Positions 1 to 8,867 of a stretch of DNA of 64,000 nt are shown here, piece after piece; position 1 is the stretch's first letter; each line of letters starts with the position of its first letter. Position numbers and translations under genes: made by a program. Source of the DNA: Acidimicrobiaceae bacterium (GTDB taxonomy: Bacteria; Actinomycetota; Acidimicrobiia; Acidimicrobiales; Acidimicrobiaceae); assembly GCA_013044385.1 (NCBI GenBank), contig JABEUN010000071.1:1-64000 (forward strand), in the 5' to 3' direction. The notes below the pieces were generated by a model, which ran no database searches, was not told where the DNA came from, and saw only the letters and a list, made by a program, of their open reading frames with translations.

Positions 1-392
1 CCTGACTTAACAGATGTGGTGGTTAGCTTCGGCCTAGTACAAAGCCCGTCAGTTGATAGACATCGACTCACCGAAGACAAATGAAACCACCTAACAATGC
101 CTCTGCGTCACTCAGCAAGCAGTAGTTCTGGTCTACTCAGCAACGAGTGGGCCCACGAAGATCAGAATCACAAAGTACTTTGCCAAGGCCCCGGCGCAAT
201 CAATCTCAAGCAGGGTGCCAGCAGACATCACATTTCAAGACAGCGCCATCCGTTCTTGCAAGATTTCTTGCGAAATGGCATGAACCTGCAGGAGTACAGG
301 CCAGGGCTGGTCTGGCCTCAGATTTCTAAGAGCTTTCAGCCATTCGAGAACCAATCGGATAGTGCTATCCTCGGCCGTTGACTACTGGCCAA
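1..392. other. Stretch without a supported gene, downstream of kdpD
   Basis: No convincing gene was found. On the minus strand, one frame (about 372 down to 133) reads mostly open with a single TGA and contains a hydrophobic segment, which could be a decayed reading frame, but I recognise no family in it. A 7-bp inverted repeat (AGGCCAG at 298-304, CTGGCCT at 312-318) lies downstream of the kdp operon; it has no T-run, so it is at best a weak transcript-end hairpin. Confidence 0.4.
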
Positions 393-1646
393 CTAGGGCG
401 TTGCTCGATCGCTCCCGGATCTCTCCGGGGTGTCGCCGGGATGTCGCCGTGCAATTATATGAACGTCGATTCCCTGTTCACCGGCCTGTTTCATAACCTT
501 TCGAACGATAGAGCCGCCTTTGGTCATCTCCTGCCAACGTGTTCGTTGACTCGAACCAATCACTAACTGGGTCACTTGGTTCTCTTGGGCAAATTTGATC
601 AGAGCTGTTGCGGGTTCAGTCGATGGAATCTCGGTCCAGATCGCACCCACGTTACTAGTAACCTTTCTCAGAGCCTCAAGGGTCAAAAAGTCCCGAACCG
701 GAACTCCGTCGGTGTCTGCGACGTGAACAACGTGGATTGGTGCCTTGAATCTCGCCGCCAACCTGGCCGCACGCCTTATTATCTGATCCGTCCCTGGCGC
801 CGCCGTTACTGCTACCATGATTCGTTCGGCGGTATCCCAGACTGCTTTTGCGTGGTGTCGTTGGAGATGGTCGAGCATCTCCTCTTCGGTTTCGTCGGCA
901 AGAAATCGAAGCGCCAATTCACGCAAAGCAATGAGATTATCGGTCCTAAAGAAATTCTGGAGGGCTTGGGGAACCTTCTGTGGGGGATAGATGTTGCCGT
1001 GTAACATCCGACGCCTTAACTGTTCGGGTGAGGAGTCGACCAGCTCAATCTGGTCAGCTCTCCGGACTACCCAGTCAGGAACCCTCTCTCTGACTTCTAC
1101 TCCGGTTATCTGCTCCACTGCATCTGCGATGCTCTCTAGGTGCTGAATGTTGACAGTGGTGATAACGTCAATTCCGGCCTCCAGAAGCACCAGCACATCC
1201 TGCCACCTCTTCTCATTCCGACCCGGACCTGGAACGTTGGTATGTGCGAGTTCGTCTACCAATGCGACTTTGGGATGCCTAGCCAGCACAGCGGTCAGGT
1301 CCATCTCCTCAAAGAGAGAGCCACGGTAGTTGACGACTAGACGCGGTATCAGCTCTAACCCCTTCGCTACGTCCTTCGTAGCCGGCCTACCGTGAGTTTC
1401 GACGTATGCGGCGACTACATCTGTACCTCGACCAAGGCGCCTGTGACCCTCACCAAGCATCGCAAAGGTCTTGCCCACCCCGGCTGCAGCACCCAAATAG
1501 ATTCGAAACTGGCCGGCGGGGGCTACTGCATCGGGGTTATCTTCGCCAGGGTCTGGTCTGGTACGTATGGTCCAATTCGCCTTGGCCCTTTCATGGTCGG
1601 GGGTGTTTGCAGCGTCCCGCTCCGCCTCTACGGGCTCTATGGCCAT
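393..1646 (-). CDS. kdpD: Short KdpD: N-terminal sensor and USP domains only, no histidine kinase
   Basis: This is the cytoplasmic N-terminal part of the potassium sensor KdpD. Residues about 45-255 form the KdpD ATP-binding domain, with a Walker A motif GAAAGVGKT at 52-60 and the family signature DELAHTN. Residues about 255-405 are a universal-stress-protein-like domain ending in IIARR. The protein stops at 417 residues. The four membrane segments, GAF domain and histidine kinase of full-length KdpD (about 890 residues) are absent, and no kinase fragment follows downstream. It is the last gene of the kdp operon, 67 bases after kdpC. Free-standing short KdpD proteins are known in some bacteria. 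It probably modulates another kinase or the pump itself, which is inference. No clear ribosome binding site supports the ATG at 1646. Confidence 0.9.
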   Translation of the reverse strand: MAIEPVEAERDAANTPDHERAKANWTIRTRPDPGEDNPDAVAPAGQFRIYLGAAAGVGKTFAMLGEGHRRLGRGTDVVAAYVETHGRPATKDVAKGLELIPRLVVNYRGSLFEEMDLTAVLARHPKVALVDELAHTNVPGPGRNEKRWQDVLVLLEAGIDVITTVNIQHLESIADAVEQITGVEVRERVPDWVVRRADQIELVDSSPEQLRRRMLHGNIYPPQKVPQALQNFFRTDNLIALRELALRFLADETEEEMLDHLQRHHAKAVWDTAERIMVAVTAAPGTDQIIRRAARLAARFKAPIHVVHVADTDGVPVRDFLTLEALRKVTSNVGAIWTEIPSTEPATALIKFAQENQVTQLVIGSSQRTRWQEMTKGGSIVRKVMKQAGEQGIDVHIIARRHPGDTPERSGSDRATP

Positions 1647-1713
1647 GGAAGACCACTGCCAACTGCATGGTTCACAACTTCTACAATCGAGGCCACCTTC
1701 AATTCGCCTACCA

Positions 1714-2244
1714 TCATTGGAGCCTCGAGAGCGAGATGTTGAGGGTCAAAACATTTACGTAGCTAGAGCCCAAAAAACCAAACTGTGCTAGGTGGATCTG
1801 GCTCACGACTAGGGCCCTGACCGTAGCGGGAGCAAGTCCACGCGCCTTGGCAACAGCATCGACCTGGGCAAAGGCGGACCTTGGGCTGATGTCTGGATCA
1901 ACTCCACTACCTGACGACGTGACTAGGTCTGATGTCGGAGCGATGCCCATCTTCTCTAATGCAGTGATCTGGGATTTTGTGCTCTTTACTAGTTGTTCGG
2001 ATCGTGGGCCGAGGTTACTTCCGCCGCTGGCCATGGGGTTGTCGGAGTCCGGTCTGCCTTGGAACCACCTTGGCCCGAGCCACCTCTGTCCGATCAGTGT
2101 CGACCCATATGGCGTAAGAGACCCGTTTGCGGTAGCGGAGAATGCTGCCTGTCCAATTCCTACCTCGACCAACGGATAGCCGAAACCCAGCAGGGCGAGG
2201 AAAAGAAGCGATGCAACTAGCGCTCGTCGTAGATTAATAAGCAT
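1714..2244 (-). CDS. kdpC: Potassium-transporting ATPase subunit C
   Basis: KdpC is the small membrane-anchored subunit of the KdpFABC potassium pump and helps couple KdpB to the KdpA channel-like subunit. The 176 residues start with one hydrophobic segment (about 9-31), followed by the family core GSTLIGQRWLGPRWFQGRPD and DPDISPRSAFAQVDAVA. The length is slightly under the usual 185-200. Its ATG overlaps the kdpB stop codon by one base (TGATG), so translation is probably coupled. Confidence 0.95.
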   Translation of the reverse strand: MLINLRRALVASLLFLALLGFGYPLVEVGIGQAAFSATANGSLTPYGSTLIGQRWLGPRWFQGRPDSDNPMASGGSNLGPRSEQLVKSTKSQITALEKMGIAPTSDLVTSSGSGVDPDISPRSAFAQVDAVAKARGLAPATVRALVVSQIHLAQFGFLGSSYVNVLTLNISLSRLQ

Positions 2245-4328
2245 CAGAAGGCTCCCGTGGCGGTGAGGATCAAGTCGATCAGTTTGATGAAGACGAATGG
2301 AACGATCACTCCGCCAACCCCATAGAGCAGGACATTTCGTCTAAGGATTGACGTCGCACCCTGGGGCCTGAACTTCACGCCCTTGAGAGCTAGTGGTATC
2401 AAGGCAATTATCACTAATGCATTGAAAATTACAGCGGAGAGCACCGCACTTTGAGGACTGTGGAGCTTCATAATATTCAACACCTTGAGCTGGGGGTAAC
2501 TCGCAACGAACAGGGCGGGCACGATGGCGAAGTACTTGGCGACATCGTTCGCAATGGAAAAGGTGGTCAGCGCACCACGGGTGATTAGAAGCTCCTTTCC
2601 AATCTGGACTATGTCGATCAATTTCGTGGGGTTGGAGTCAAGATCCACCATGTTGCCAGCCTCTTTAGCGGCGTTGGTGCCGGTATTCATGGCGACTCCA
2701 ACGTCTGCTTGTGCGAGTGCTGGTGCATCGTTGGTCCCATCTCCGGTCATGGCCACCAGCTTGCCACCCTGCTGCTCCGCCTTGATAAGGTCCATCTTCG
2801 CCTCAGGAGTAGCCTCTGCTAGGAAGTCGTCTACTCCTGCCTCTTGTGCGATTGCTGCGGCAGTGAGGGGATTGTCCCCGGTGATCATGACTGTCCTTAT
2901 ACCCATAGCGCGCATGTCGTCGAATCTCTCCCGAATGCCCTGCTTGACTACGTCCTTCAGCTCGATTACGCCGATAATCTCCGGTCCGTCGGCTACAACT
3001 AAGGGCGTCGAGCCGGCTCTGGACACCCGAGCTACGATCTCGTCTAGTTCATTCGGAATCGATCCGCCCTGTTCCTGCACCCATCGTTTGACGGAGTCGG
3101 ATGCTCCTTTTCGGATCCTGTGGCCATCGATATCCAGACCCGACATCCTGGTCTGAGCCGTGAAGGGGACAAAGGCGTGATCGTCTCCCACCTCGCGGCC
3201 CCGAAGATCGAATCGTTCCTTTGCCAGCACAACAATCGAGCGGCCCTCTGGGGTCTCGTCTGCTAACGAGGACAGTTGAGCTGTGTCGGCGACCTCTGCC
3301 TCGGTATGACCCGGGACCGGATAGAAGCTGGAAGCCATCCTGTTTCCCAGGGTGATTGTGCCAGTCTTGTCTAAAAGCAGCGTTTGGACGTCACCGGCGG
3401 CCTCCACTGCTCTGCCGCTCATTGCAAGTACGTTGCGTTGGACCAGGCGGTCCATTCCCGCTATCCCTATTGCAGACAAAAGCGCGCCAATGGTCGTCGG
3501 GATAAGGCAGACTAAGAGCGCGATCAACACCACTACTGAAACGGATGTGCCTGCAAAGTGTCCAAATGGCTCGAGGACTACTACGACAGGGAGAAACACA
3601 ATAGTTAGAGCCGCTAACAAGATGGTTAGTGCGATTTCGTTCGGAGTCTTCTGTCTACTGGCACCTTCGACGAGTTTGATCATGCGATCCAGGAAAGTGT
3701 GCCCCGGTTCGGCCGTAATCCTGACCATAATTCGATCCGATAGGACCTTTGTGCCGCCCGTGACTGCTGATCTGTCCCCGCCAGATTCTCGAATTACCGG
3801 TGCAGATTCACCGGTAATCGCGGATTCGTCCACCGACGCAACGCCTTCGATAATCTCTCCATCTGAAGGTATGACGTCACCGGCCTCACATACGACACAG
3901 TCGCCTTGGCGTAGCTGGGACGCTTGTATCCGAGCTTCAGTTCCATCGTCTTTGACAATTCTGGCATCGGTGTCCGACCTAAGGCGTCTCAGGGCGTCGG
4001 CTTGAGCCTTACCCCTACCTTCGGCGACCGCCTCCGCAAAGTTCGCGAACATGACGGTCAGGAAGAGCCAGACCGTGACGCTCCAAGAGAAGATCGACGG
4101 GTGTGAAATCGACTCTATAAATGTGATAATCGTCCCGATGAGCACAACGAACATCACCGGATTGCGCACCTGAATGCGTGGGTCCAATTTTTTGAAAGAT
4201 CCGTTTAGGGCTTGCAGGAGTATCTCTCGATCGAATAGTCCCCTACCTTGGGCTACTCCTCTTGCTCCCCCAGCGTTGTCGCCGGTTGAACCTTGCGGCT
4301 CGGTCCTTGGTTCCTGGCTCAGAGTCAT
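2244..4328 (-). CDS. kdpB: Potassium-transporting P-type ATPase subunit B
   Basis: KdpB is the catalytic subunit of the KdpFABC complex in the cytoplasmic membrane and hydrolyses ATP to drive potassium uptake. P-type ATPase hallmarks are present: the actuator loop TGES (about 172-175), the phosphorylated aspartate in [11 protein letters not shown] (Asp320) and the hinge motif [18 protein letters not shown]. The N-terminus has about 30 extra low-complexity polar residues before the usual start. The 694 residues match the family. One-base overlaps join it to kdpA (TAATG) and kdpC (TGATG). The serine of TGES is the site of inhibitory phosphorylation known in E. coli KdpB. Confidence 0.97.
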   Translation of the reverse strand: MTLSQEPRTEPQGSTGDNAGGARGVAQGRGLFDREILLQALNGSFKKLDPRIQVRNPVMFVVLIGTIITFIESISHPSIFSWSVTVWLFLTVMFANFAEAVAEGRGKAQADALRRLRSDTDARIVKDDGTEARIQASQLRQGDCVVCEAGDVIPSDGEIIEGVASVDESAITGESAPVIRESGGDRSAVTGGTKVLSDRIMVRITAEPGHTFLDRMIKLVEGASRQKTPNEIALTILLAALTIVFLPVVVVLEPFGHFAGTSVSVVVLIALLVCLIPTTIGALLSAIGIAGMDRLVQRNVLAMSGRAVEAAGDVQTLLLDKTGTITLGNRMASSFYPVPGHTEAEVADTAQLSSLADETPEGRSIVVLAKERFDLRGREVGDDHAFVPFTAQTRMSGLDIDGHRIRKGASDSVKRWVQEQGGSIPNELDEIVARVSRAGSTPLVVADGPEIIGVIELKDVVKQGIRERFDDMRAMGIRTVMITGDNPLTAAAIAQEAGVDDFLAEATPEAKMDLIKAEQQGGKLVAMTGDGTNDAPALAQADVGVAMNTGTNAAKEAGNMVDLDSNPTKLIDIVQIGKELLITRGALTTFSIANDVAKYFAIVPALFVASYPQLKVLNIMKLHSPQSAVLSAVIFNALVIIALIPLALKGVKFRPQGATSILRRNVLLYGVGGVIVPFVFIKLIDLILTATGAF

Positions 4329-6028
4329 TAGAAGAACCTCCCATTAGATAGCTGCTCAACGACGGGACCAAGTGATACCGCCGGAAAGAATGTCAAGCCC
4401 CCGACGATGAGGATCACCCCGACCAGGAGTCCCGCAAACAGCGCCTTATCCGTACGGAGGGTTCCCGAAGATTCCGGCACCAAGCCTTTGGCTGCAAGTA
4501 CTCCAGAAAGAGCCAGAACGGGAATGATGATCGCAAACCTTCCCACCAGCATTGCAACGCCAGTTGTCACGTTGTAGAAGGTTGTATTAACGGACAATCC
4601 AGCAAACGCCGATCCGTTATTATTCGCCGCGGAGGTGAAGGCGTAGAGTATCTCGGAGAACCCATGAGGACCGCCGTTGGCAACCCCGACGCGTCCAGCG
4701 TGAATTGCCACGGCAATACCAGTCAAGACGAGGACCGTGATCGGCATGACCAATATGCCCAAGGCGGCGAGTTTTACCTCCTTCGCTTGGATCTTTTTGC
4801 CCAAATATTCAGGAGTGCGGCCGACCATCAGACCGCCGATAAAGACCGTGATGATGGCAAAGAGCAGCATGGTGTACAGTCCGCTTCCTACGCCCCCAGG
4901 CGAGATCTCTCCAAGCATCATCCCCGTAAGCAGGGCGAAGCCCCCCATTGGTGTGTAGGAGTCACTAGCGGAGTCAACACTTCCGGTCGAGGTCTGCGTC
5001 GATGCGACGTTGTAGAGGGCCGAAGATGTATCGCCAAAGCGGACCTCCTTGCCGACCATGTTCCCACTGGCTTGGTGGACCAGTCCCGCCTTTGCCACTG
5101 CGGGATTGGCCTGGTGCTCGGCGACTGTTCCGATACCTACCCAAGAGAAGAACAGGACCGCCATAACCGCAAGGATGGTAACTCCCTGGCGGAGACTCCC
5201 AATCATTTTGCCAAAGGTGTAGGTCAACGCTACTGGTATCGCCAACAGCAATCCGATCGACAAAAAGTTGGTGAGTCCAGTTGGATTCTCGAAGGGTGAG
5301 GCGCCATTGGCATTGAAGAATCCACCGCCGTTCGTTCCAAGCTGCTTGATGACTTCCTGCGAGGCAACCGGCCCACGGGGAATGATCTGCTTGAATCCAT
5401 TGAGAACGTCGTGCACATGGACAGCTCCTCCCAAAGTCTGAACCGCACCTTGAGCCATGAAGATCACACTCGCGACGAGCGCTATCGGCAGGAGGAGATA
5501 GATGACTCCCCGGACAAGGTCTACCCAGAAATTTCCGATGGTGGTGGAGTTTTTTCGTGAAAATCCGCGTATGAGTGCCACAGCTACTGCGATTCCCACA
5601 GAAGCACTGGTGAAGTTCTGAACAGCTAGGACTGCCATCTGGGAGAGGTAGGACATTGTGGTTTCGCCGGCGTAGGCCTGCCAGTTGGTGTTCGTGACAA
5701 ACGAAACCGCCGTATTCCATGACAGTGCTGGAGATACAGCTCCGAGGTGGTTCGGATTCAGCGGCAAGCTGCCCTGCAGTCGAAGCATCAAATAAGTGAA
5801 GAGAATTGCCACGGCCGAGTATGCCACTACCGATATTGCATAGCGTTGCCATGACTGCTCTACCTCGGGGTCGACCCCGATCAGTTTGTAGATTGGGCGC
5901 TCAACGAAGCCCAACCACTTGGTCCGGCCTTCGTAAATTGAGACCAGATAAGCGCCGAGAAATCGCCACGAAAGGCCTAGAAAAACAACTAGGGCAACGA
6001 CTGTCCAGAAGAAGCCCACTAGAACCAT
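4328..6028 (-). CDS. kdpA: Potassium-transporting ATPase subunit A
   Basis: KdpA is the potassium-binding, channel-like subunit of the KdpFABC pump. It has about ten hydrophobic segments over 566 residues and recognisable selectivity-filter loops: [42 protein letters not shown] and [11 protein letters not shown]. The N-terminal segment is followed by the conserved cytoplasmic stretch ending in [13 protein letters not shown]. The start codon lies inside the end of kdpF (10-base overlap), so the operon is tightly coupled. Confidence 0.97.
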   Translation of the reverse strand: MVLVGFFWTVVALVVFLGLSWRFLGAYLVSIYEGRTKWLGFVERPIYKLIGVDPEVEQSWQRYAISVVAYSAVAILFTYLMLRLQGSLPLNPNHLGAVSPALSWNTAVSFVTNTNWQAYAGETTMSYLSQMAVLAVQNFTSASVGIAVAVALIRGFSRKNSTTIGNFWVDLVRGVIYLLLPIALVASVIFMAQGAVQTLGGAVHVHDVLNGFKQIIPRGPVASQEVIKQLGTNGGGFFNANGASPFENPTGLTNFLSIGLLLAIPVALTYTFGKMIGSLRQGVTILAVMAVLFFSWVGIGTVAEHQANPAVAKAGLVHQASGNMVGKEVRFGDTSSALYNVASTQTSTGSVDSASDSYTPMGGFALLTGMMLGEISPGGVGSGLYTMLLFAIITVFIGGLMVGRTPEYLGKKIQAKEVKLAALGILVMPITVLVLTGIAVAIHAGRVGVANGGPHGFSEILYAFTSAANNNGSAFAGLSVNTTFYNVTTGVAMLVGRFAIIIPVLALSGVLAAKGLVPESSGTLRTDKALFAGLLVGVILIVGGLTFFPAVSLGPVVEQLSNGRFF

Positions 6029-6108
6029 TCCGCCTTAAACAGTGCGACTCCCAGGTACCCCATCACTGCAAAAGACAGCACCAAAAGCAATGCTTGTGAA
6101 AGGGTCAT
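6019..6108 (-). CDS. kdpF: Potassium-transporting ATPase subunit F (29 residues)
   Basis: KdpF is a single-span membrane peptide that stabilises the KdpFABC complex. The 29 residues consist of one hydrophobic helix followed by the family-typical ending ALFKAEWF (compare ALL-x-PE-x-F in known KdpF). The ATG at 6108 is chosen because it gives the standard length and overlaps the TGA of the upstream 27-codon ORF (ATGA). Longer readings upstream in this frame look non-coding. It overlaps kdpA by 10 bases. Confidence 0.88.
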   Translation of the reverse strand: MTLSQALLLVLSFAVMGYLGVALFKAEWF

Positions 6109-6188
6109 ATCCGCCCCAATGCCCATATGAGGCCGCGAAAGGCCGCAACGAATGCGCCCACGCTCAAAACTGCTATCAAATCCGCCAT
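6105..6188 (-). CDS. 27-residue membrane peptide heading the kdp operon
   Basis: This ATG-started frame encodes 27 residues, starting MADLIAVLSV and ending in WALGRI, with one short hydrophobic stretch. Its stop codon overlaps the kdpF start as ATGA, the same tight coupling seen along the rest of the operon. No strong ribosome binding site precedes it. Similar small hydrophobic ORFs occur before kdpF in other actinobacteria as far as I recall. It could be a further small pump subunit or only a leader that delivers ribosomes to kdpF; the sequence does not decide. Confidence 0.55.
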   Translation of the reverse strand: MADLIAVLSVGAFVAAFRGLIWALGRI

Positions 6189-6221
6189 ACATCGAGTGTG
6201 AGCGCGGCGCCGTAAACAGTG

Positions 6222-6259
6222 TGTGAACCATTTTGATTTGGCTGTGAAAAGATTGTGAA
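6222..6259 (-). promoter_or_regulatory. TGTGAA direct repeats upstream of the kdp operon (PhoP-like box)
   Basis: TGTGAA occurs at 6222-6227, 6243-6248 and 6254-6259, so start-to-start spacings are 21 and 11 bases, close to whole helical turns. In the direction of the kdp genes the two distal copies read TCACAAT, four bases, TCACAGC. That is the direct-repeat layout of the mycobacterial PhoP box and of OmpR-family regulators generally. No kdpE is present in this window. No clear -10 element could be assigned. Confidence 0.4.
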
Positions 6260-7215
6260 CGAGGCGAGCCCGAGGCAGATACGACAGTTTCAGCCCCTGC
6301 TAACTAGCCAAAAGACTGGTCACTTATGCCGATTGTTCAGAACATGTATCACCCAAAGGACAATGGTCGACCACCCAAGAAGGAGCATTTAACCTGTAGG
6401 TCGAGTTGATGCACCGAGCAAGTCGATACGGTGGGCACAGCCCTAGAGCGGTAGAAATTCGGACCAAATCTTCAAGTGCAGCTTTTACAAAAGTTCGAGC
6501 GTCCACTCATTGCATATTTGGCACAGCAGTACTCCAATACCTGAACGAAACCTGCACCACCTACCCCGGCGAGCAGGTGGTGCAGGAGGGCAAAAGTGCA
6601 ATGCGCAAATAGTCGTGATCTAGGTCCGCTGGTCAAACACACACCATGGGTGCCTTAAGGAGTTCGTTCGATTCAGGCGTAGAAGCAAAAGAAGCAACCC
6701 GGGCAGCTGCTCCACTTACGCCCATGCTCCCATCTAACCTGCAACCAGACAGAAAGAAACACAGCTAAACCAGAATATGGCGACCCATCCTTCTCGATCA
6801 CAGAGCATGACTAAGGACACAGGTCCAGCAGAACCCGTTCGTGCTTCAGAAACTAAGAGTCAGAAAAACGCAAATTCCGACTCCCCCTCGACTATGTCGA
6901 CCGAGGATTCTTCGGGAAGCTTCTTAGACCAGATCAGTCTTGGCGCAGTGATGCTTTGGCTGGATGAGTGGAGACCGACATGAACGACATCTCCTTCGCC
7001 CACATAGGAGTGTCTCTTCCGAGCGTCGCCGCCCGAGCTGCCTTCCGAGCACAAAACCCAGAGCGTGGCAGCTCCGCAGCATAAAAGTGCACAGGACCCA
7101 TCCATCCACCGACTAGGAGATCTAACTTTGGAAGTAGGTACCTCAGTCGAATAGAACTCGCATCGGAACTTCCAAATCCCCATTTATGCCCTATCTGAAG
7201 GGCGTCACTGCGAAG
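6260..7215. other. Gene-poor stretch between kdp and trxA, with a 12-bp perfect hairpin
   Basis: I see no gene with family resemblance, a good start or sustained coding character in this roughly 950-base stretch. The one clear structure is a perfect 12-bp inverted repeat, CCTGCACCACCT at 6551-6562 and AGGTGGTGCAGG at 6575-6586, with a 12-base loop. Neither side has a T-run and no gene ends nearby, so it is not an obvious terminator. An open frame at 6777-6983 is low-complexity (Ser/Thr/Lys-rich) and not convincing. Confidence 0.5.
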
Positions 7216-7611
7216 CTAGTGAGAATGCCCCTCGTGAGAGTCTGCGTGCTCGTGATCTGACTCGGCAATCTTCCTTCGCACGTCGTCCATGTCGAGCGCC
7301 TTGATCTGCTTGATTAGGTCCGCAAGCGCTGCTTCAGGAAGCGCACCAGGTTGCGAGTAAAGAAGGATCTGGTCTCTGAAGGCCATCAAGGTGGGAATCG
7401 ACATGATCCGGAAAGCGCTGGCCAACTCCTGCTGAGCCTCGGTATCCACCTTGCCAAAGACAATGTCAGGATGGAGCTCCGAAGCTTTCTCATAAACGGG
7501 CGCAAACATCTTGCACGGACCACACCAGTCGGCCCAGAAGTCAACCAGGAGCATCGGACTACTGCTTACGGTCTCATCGAAACTCGCAAGATTCAGGTTC
7601 ACAGTTGCCAT
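7216..7611 (-). CDS. trxA: Thioredoxin with a histidine-rich C-terminal tail
   Basis: This is a soluble thiol-disulfide oxidoreductase with the active site WCGPC (Cys30 and Cys33) and the conserved cis-proline region MSIPTLMAF. The fold ends near residue 115. It is followed by a 14-residue tail with five histidines alternating with acidic residues (HEHADSHEGHSH), which could bind a metal; classical thioredoxins of about 108 residues lack this. The ATG follows AAAGG at a six-base distance. The promoter carries a CsoR/CstR-like palindrome (see 7652-7670), which suggests a role in copper or reactive-sulfur stress. It appears to be transcribed alone. Confidence 0.92.
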   Translation of the reverse strand: MATVNLNLASFDETVSSSPMLLVDFWADWCGPCKMFAPVYEKASELHPDIVFGKVDTEAQQELASAFRIMSIPTLMAFRDQILLYSQPGALPEAALADLIKQIKALDMDDVRRKIAESDHEHADSHEGHSH

Positions 7612-7651
7612 ATACAGCCTTTCAGGTCATTCAGTCTCGAGAGTACAAACC

Positions 7652-7670
7652 ATTATACCCCCATGGGTAT
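7652..7670 (-). promoter_or_regulatory. trxA promoter -10 (TATAAT) overlapped by a CsoR/CstR-like palindrome
   Basis: The minus strand carries a perfect TATAAT (bases 7657 to 7652) about 40 bases before the trxA ATG. Overlapping it is the palindrome ATACCCCCATGGGTAT (7655-7670), with arms ATACCC and GGGTAT around a four-base centre. CsoR-family repressors (copper-sensing CsoR, persulfide-sensing CstR) bind G/C-tract palindromes of this form. No convincing -35 was found, which fits an activated or repressor-controlled promoter. No csoR-like gene lies in the window. Confidence 0.55.
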
Positions 7671-7875
7671 TCCAAGGTTCGTCAGACCTTGCGCACCTTA
7701 AGAGGTTGCCAAACGGCTGCACGGAGAGACGACCCGACGCACGAGCAAGATAAGTTTCGTACTGGCTGTGAATATCGTCAAGTTTGACTTTCATGAGCAC
7801 CATCAGAGGTGGGTGACCCGAACCAAAGCCACATTGACCAACCAGACAATTTCCAGAGGTTATGCCTCGCTTGGT

Positions 7876-8331
7876 TCAGCGTCGACTAGCTAGAAATACG
7901 GGTATCAACCTCGAGGCCCGCTCGGCGTACTCAGCATAAGGCGGAAAGGCTGCTACGGCCCTAGACCACCAAAGCTCCCTCTCCTCTCCAGTCAACTCCC
8001 TGACCTTTACATCGAACGGCTCGGGGCCATCCTGGATTGCTACCCTATCTGGATTTGCAACCAAGTTGTGATACCACGACGGGTGCTCCGGAGCACCCCC
8101 TTTCGAGGCGACCAAAACGTACTCCCCCCCATGCTCGACACGCATGAGAGGTGTCTTGCGAACCTTTCCCGACTTGTTGCCGACTGTCGTGACTATCACA
8201 ATGGGTAGGCCGGTATCCCTAAGCGTATTGGCCTCTTTGCCGCCCGACCTCTCGTACGTCTCGACCTGCTCGCGAACCCACTGTGCCGGGCTCGGCTCGT
8301 ATTCACCGTCTAGCGTCATTCTCCAGATCAT
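7876..8331 (-). CDS. Deazaflavin-dependent nitroreductase (Ddn) family protein
   Basis: The 151 residues match the Ddn/F420 split-barrel family of actinobacteria, whose members use reduced coenzyme F420 to reduce diverse substrates. Typical stretches are an N-terminal helix (WVREQVETYERSGG), the strand pair IVIVTTVGNKSGKVRKTPLMRVEHGGEYVLVASKGG (family hallmark G-x-x-SGK-x-RKTPL), then HPSWYHNLVANP and the C-terminal FPPYAEYAERASRLIPVF. The substrate cannot be predicted. It stands alone and its start overlaps no other gene. Confidence 0.9.
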   Translation of the reverse strand: MIWRMTLDGEYEPSPAQWVREQVETYERSGGKEANTLRDTGLPIVIVTTVGNKSGKVRKTPLMRVEHGGEYVLVASKGGAPEHPSWYHNLVANPDRVAIQDGPEPFDVKVRELTGEERELWWSRAVAAFPPYAEYAERASRLIPVFLASRR

Positions 8332-8867
8332 AGTTCAACTTCACTACAGATACATTGTTGCATTTTCCGGTCAAATCGAGCTCCAGTGCGTCGTAAGGGC
8401 TCGCAAAGGATCTTGCGCGACGACCTGGAGTTACATGCCACACTTCAGGCAGCAAATCAGGAGGGTCTGATCAAGTTCACACTGCAGCAACGCTAAAGGA
8501 GGCTCAAACAAACCCGAACAGTTGAGTTGTTCCACCAAGGAGCTGAGCACGCCCATGCATCTAAGAGATGGCCCATCTTAAAGTCTGGAAAATGTCAGGG
8601 GAAGTGAAGACCCGAAAAGGGGCCCTTGCCATTGGAGGTAACGCAGTAATCAGATTCTAGAGCTCAGAATGTGGGACTTTCACGTTGAGCTAATGCCGTT
8701 CGGTGAACTCCAAAGTTCTCAAAACCGAGGCCCATCCACAGATCCAGTGGTGCTCCAACTACTCAGACTCGCTCTGATTATTAGTCCTAGCGATACTTCA
8801 ACACGGCCTCATCGACGCTATTGCGGCTAGCAACATTTTTCATGACGTAGCCAGATTTCAGCTGGAT
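8332..8867. other. Stretch without a supported gene
   Basis: No gene could be supported on either strand. Short open pieces occur, for example one on the plus strand ending near 8659 with the residues ALAIGGNAVIR, but none has enough length or family likeness to call. An imperfect inverted repeat (CTCCAG near 8380 and CTGGAG near 8425) is visible without an evident role. Confidence 0.4.

Noticed and set aside
2524-3156. Open frame opposite kdpB
   Set aside because: It mirrors the coding strand of kdpB and has antisense-type composition (Ser/Ala/Ile-rich) with no domain.
3352-4005. Second open frame opposite kdpB
   Set aside because: Same reason: it is a shadow of the P-type ATPase gene.
4974-5852. 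Long frame within kdpA in another frame
   Set aside because: KdpA is certain in the other frame; this one is rich in Cys, Trp and Arg and matches nothing.
6777-6983. 68-codon open frame with low-complexity N-terminus
   Set aside because: No ribosome binding site, no family, and composition typical of non-coding sequence in this region.
8530-8659. Possible carbamate kinase remnant (ALAIGGNAVIR)
   Set aside because: One short motif only; surrounding frames show no further carbamate kinase features.
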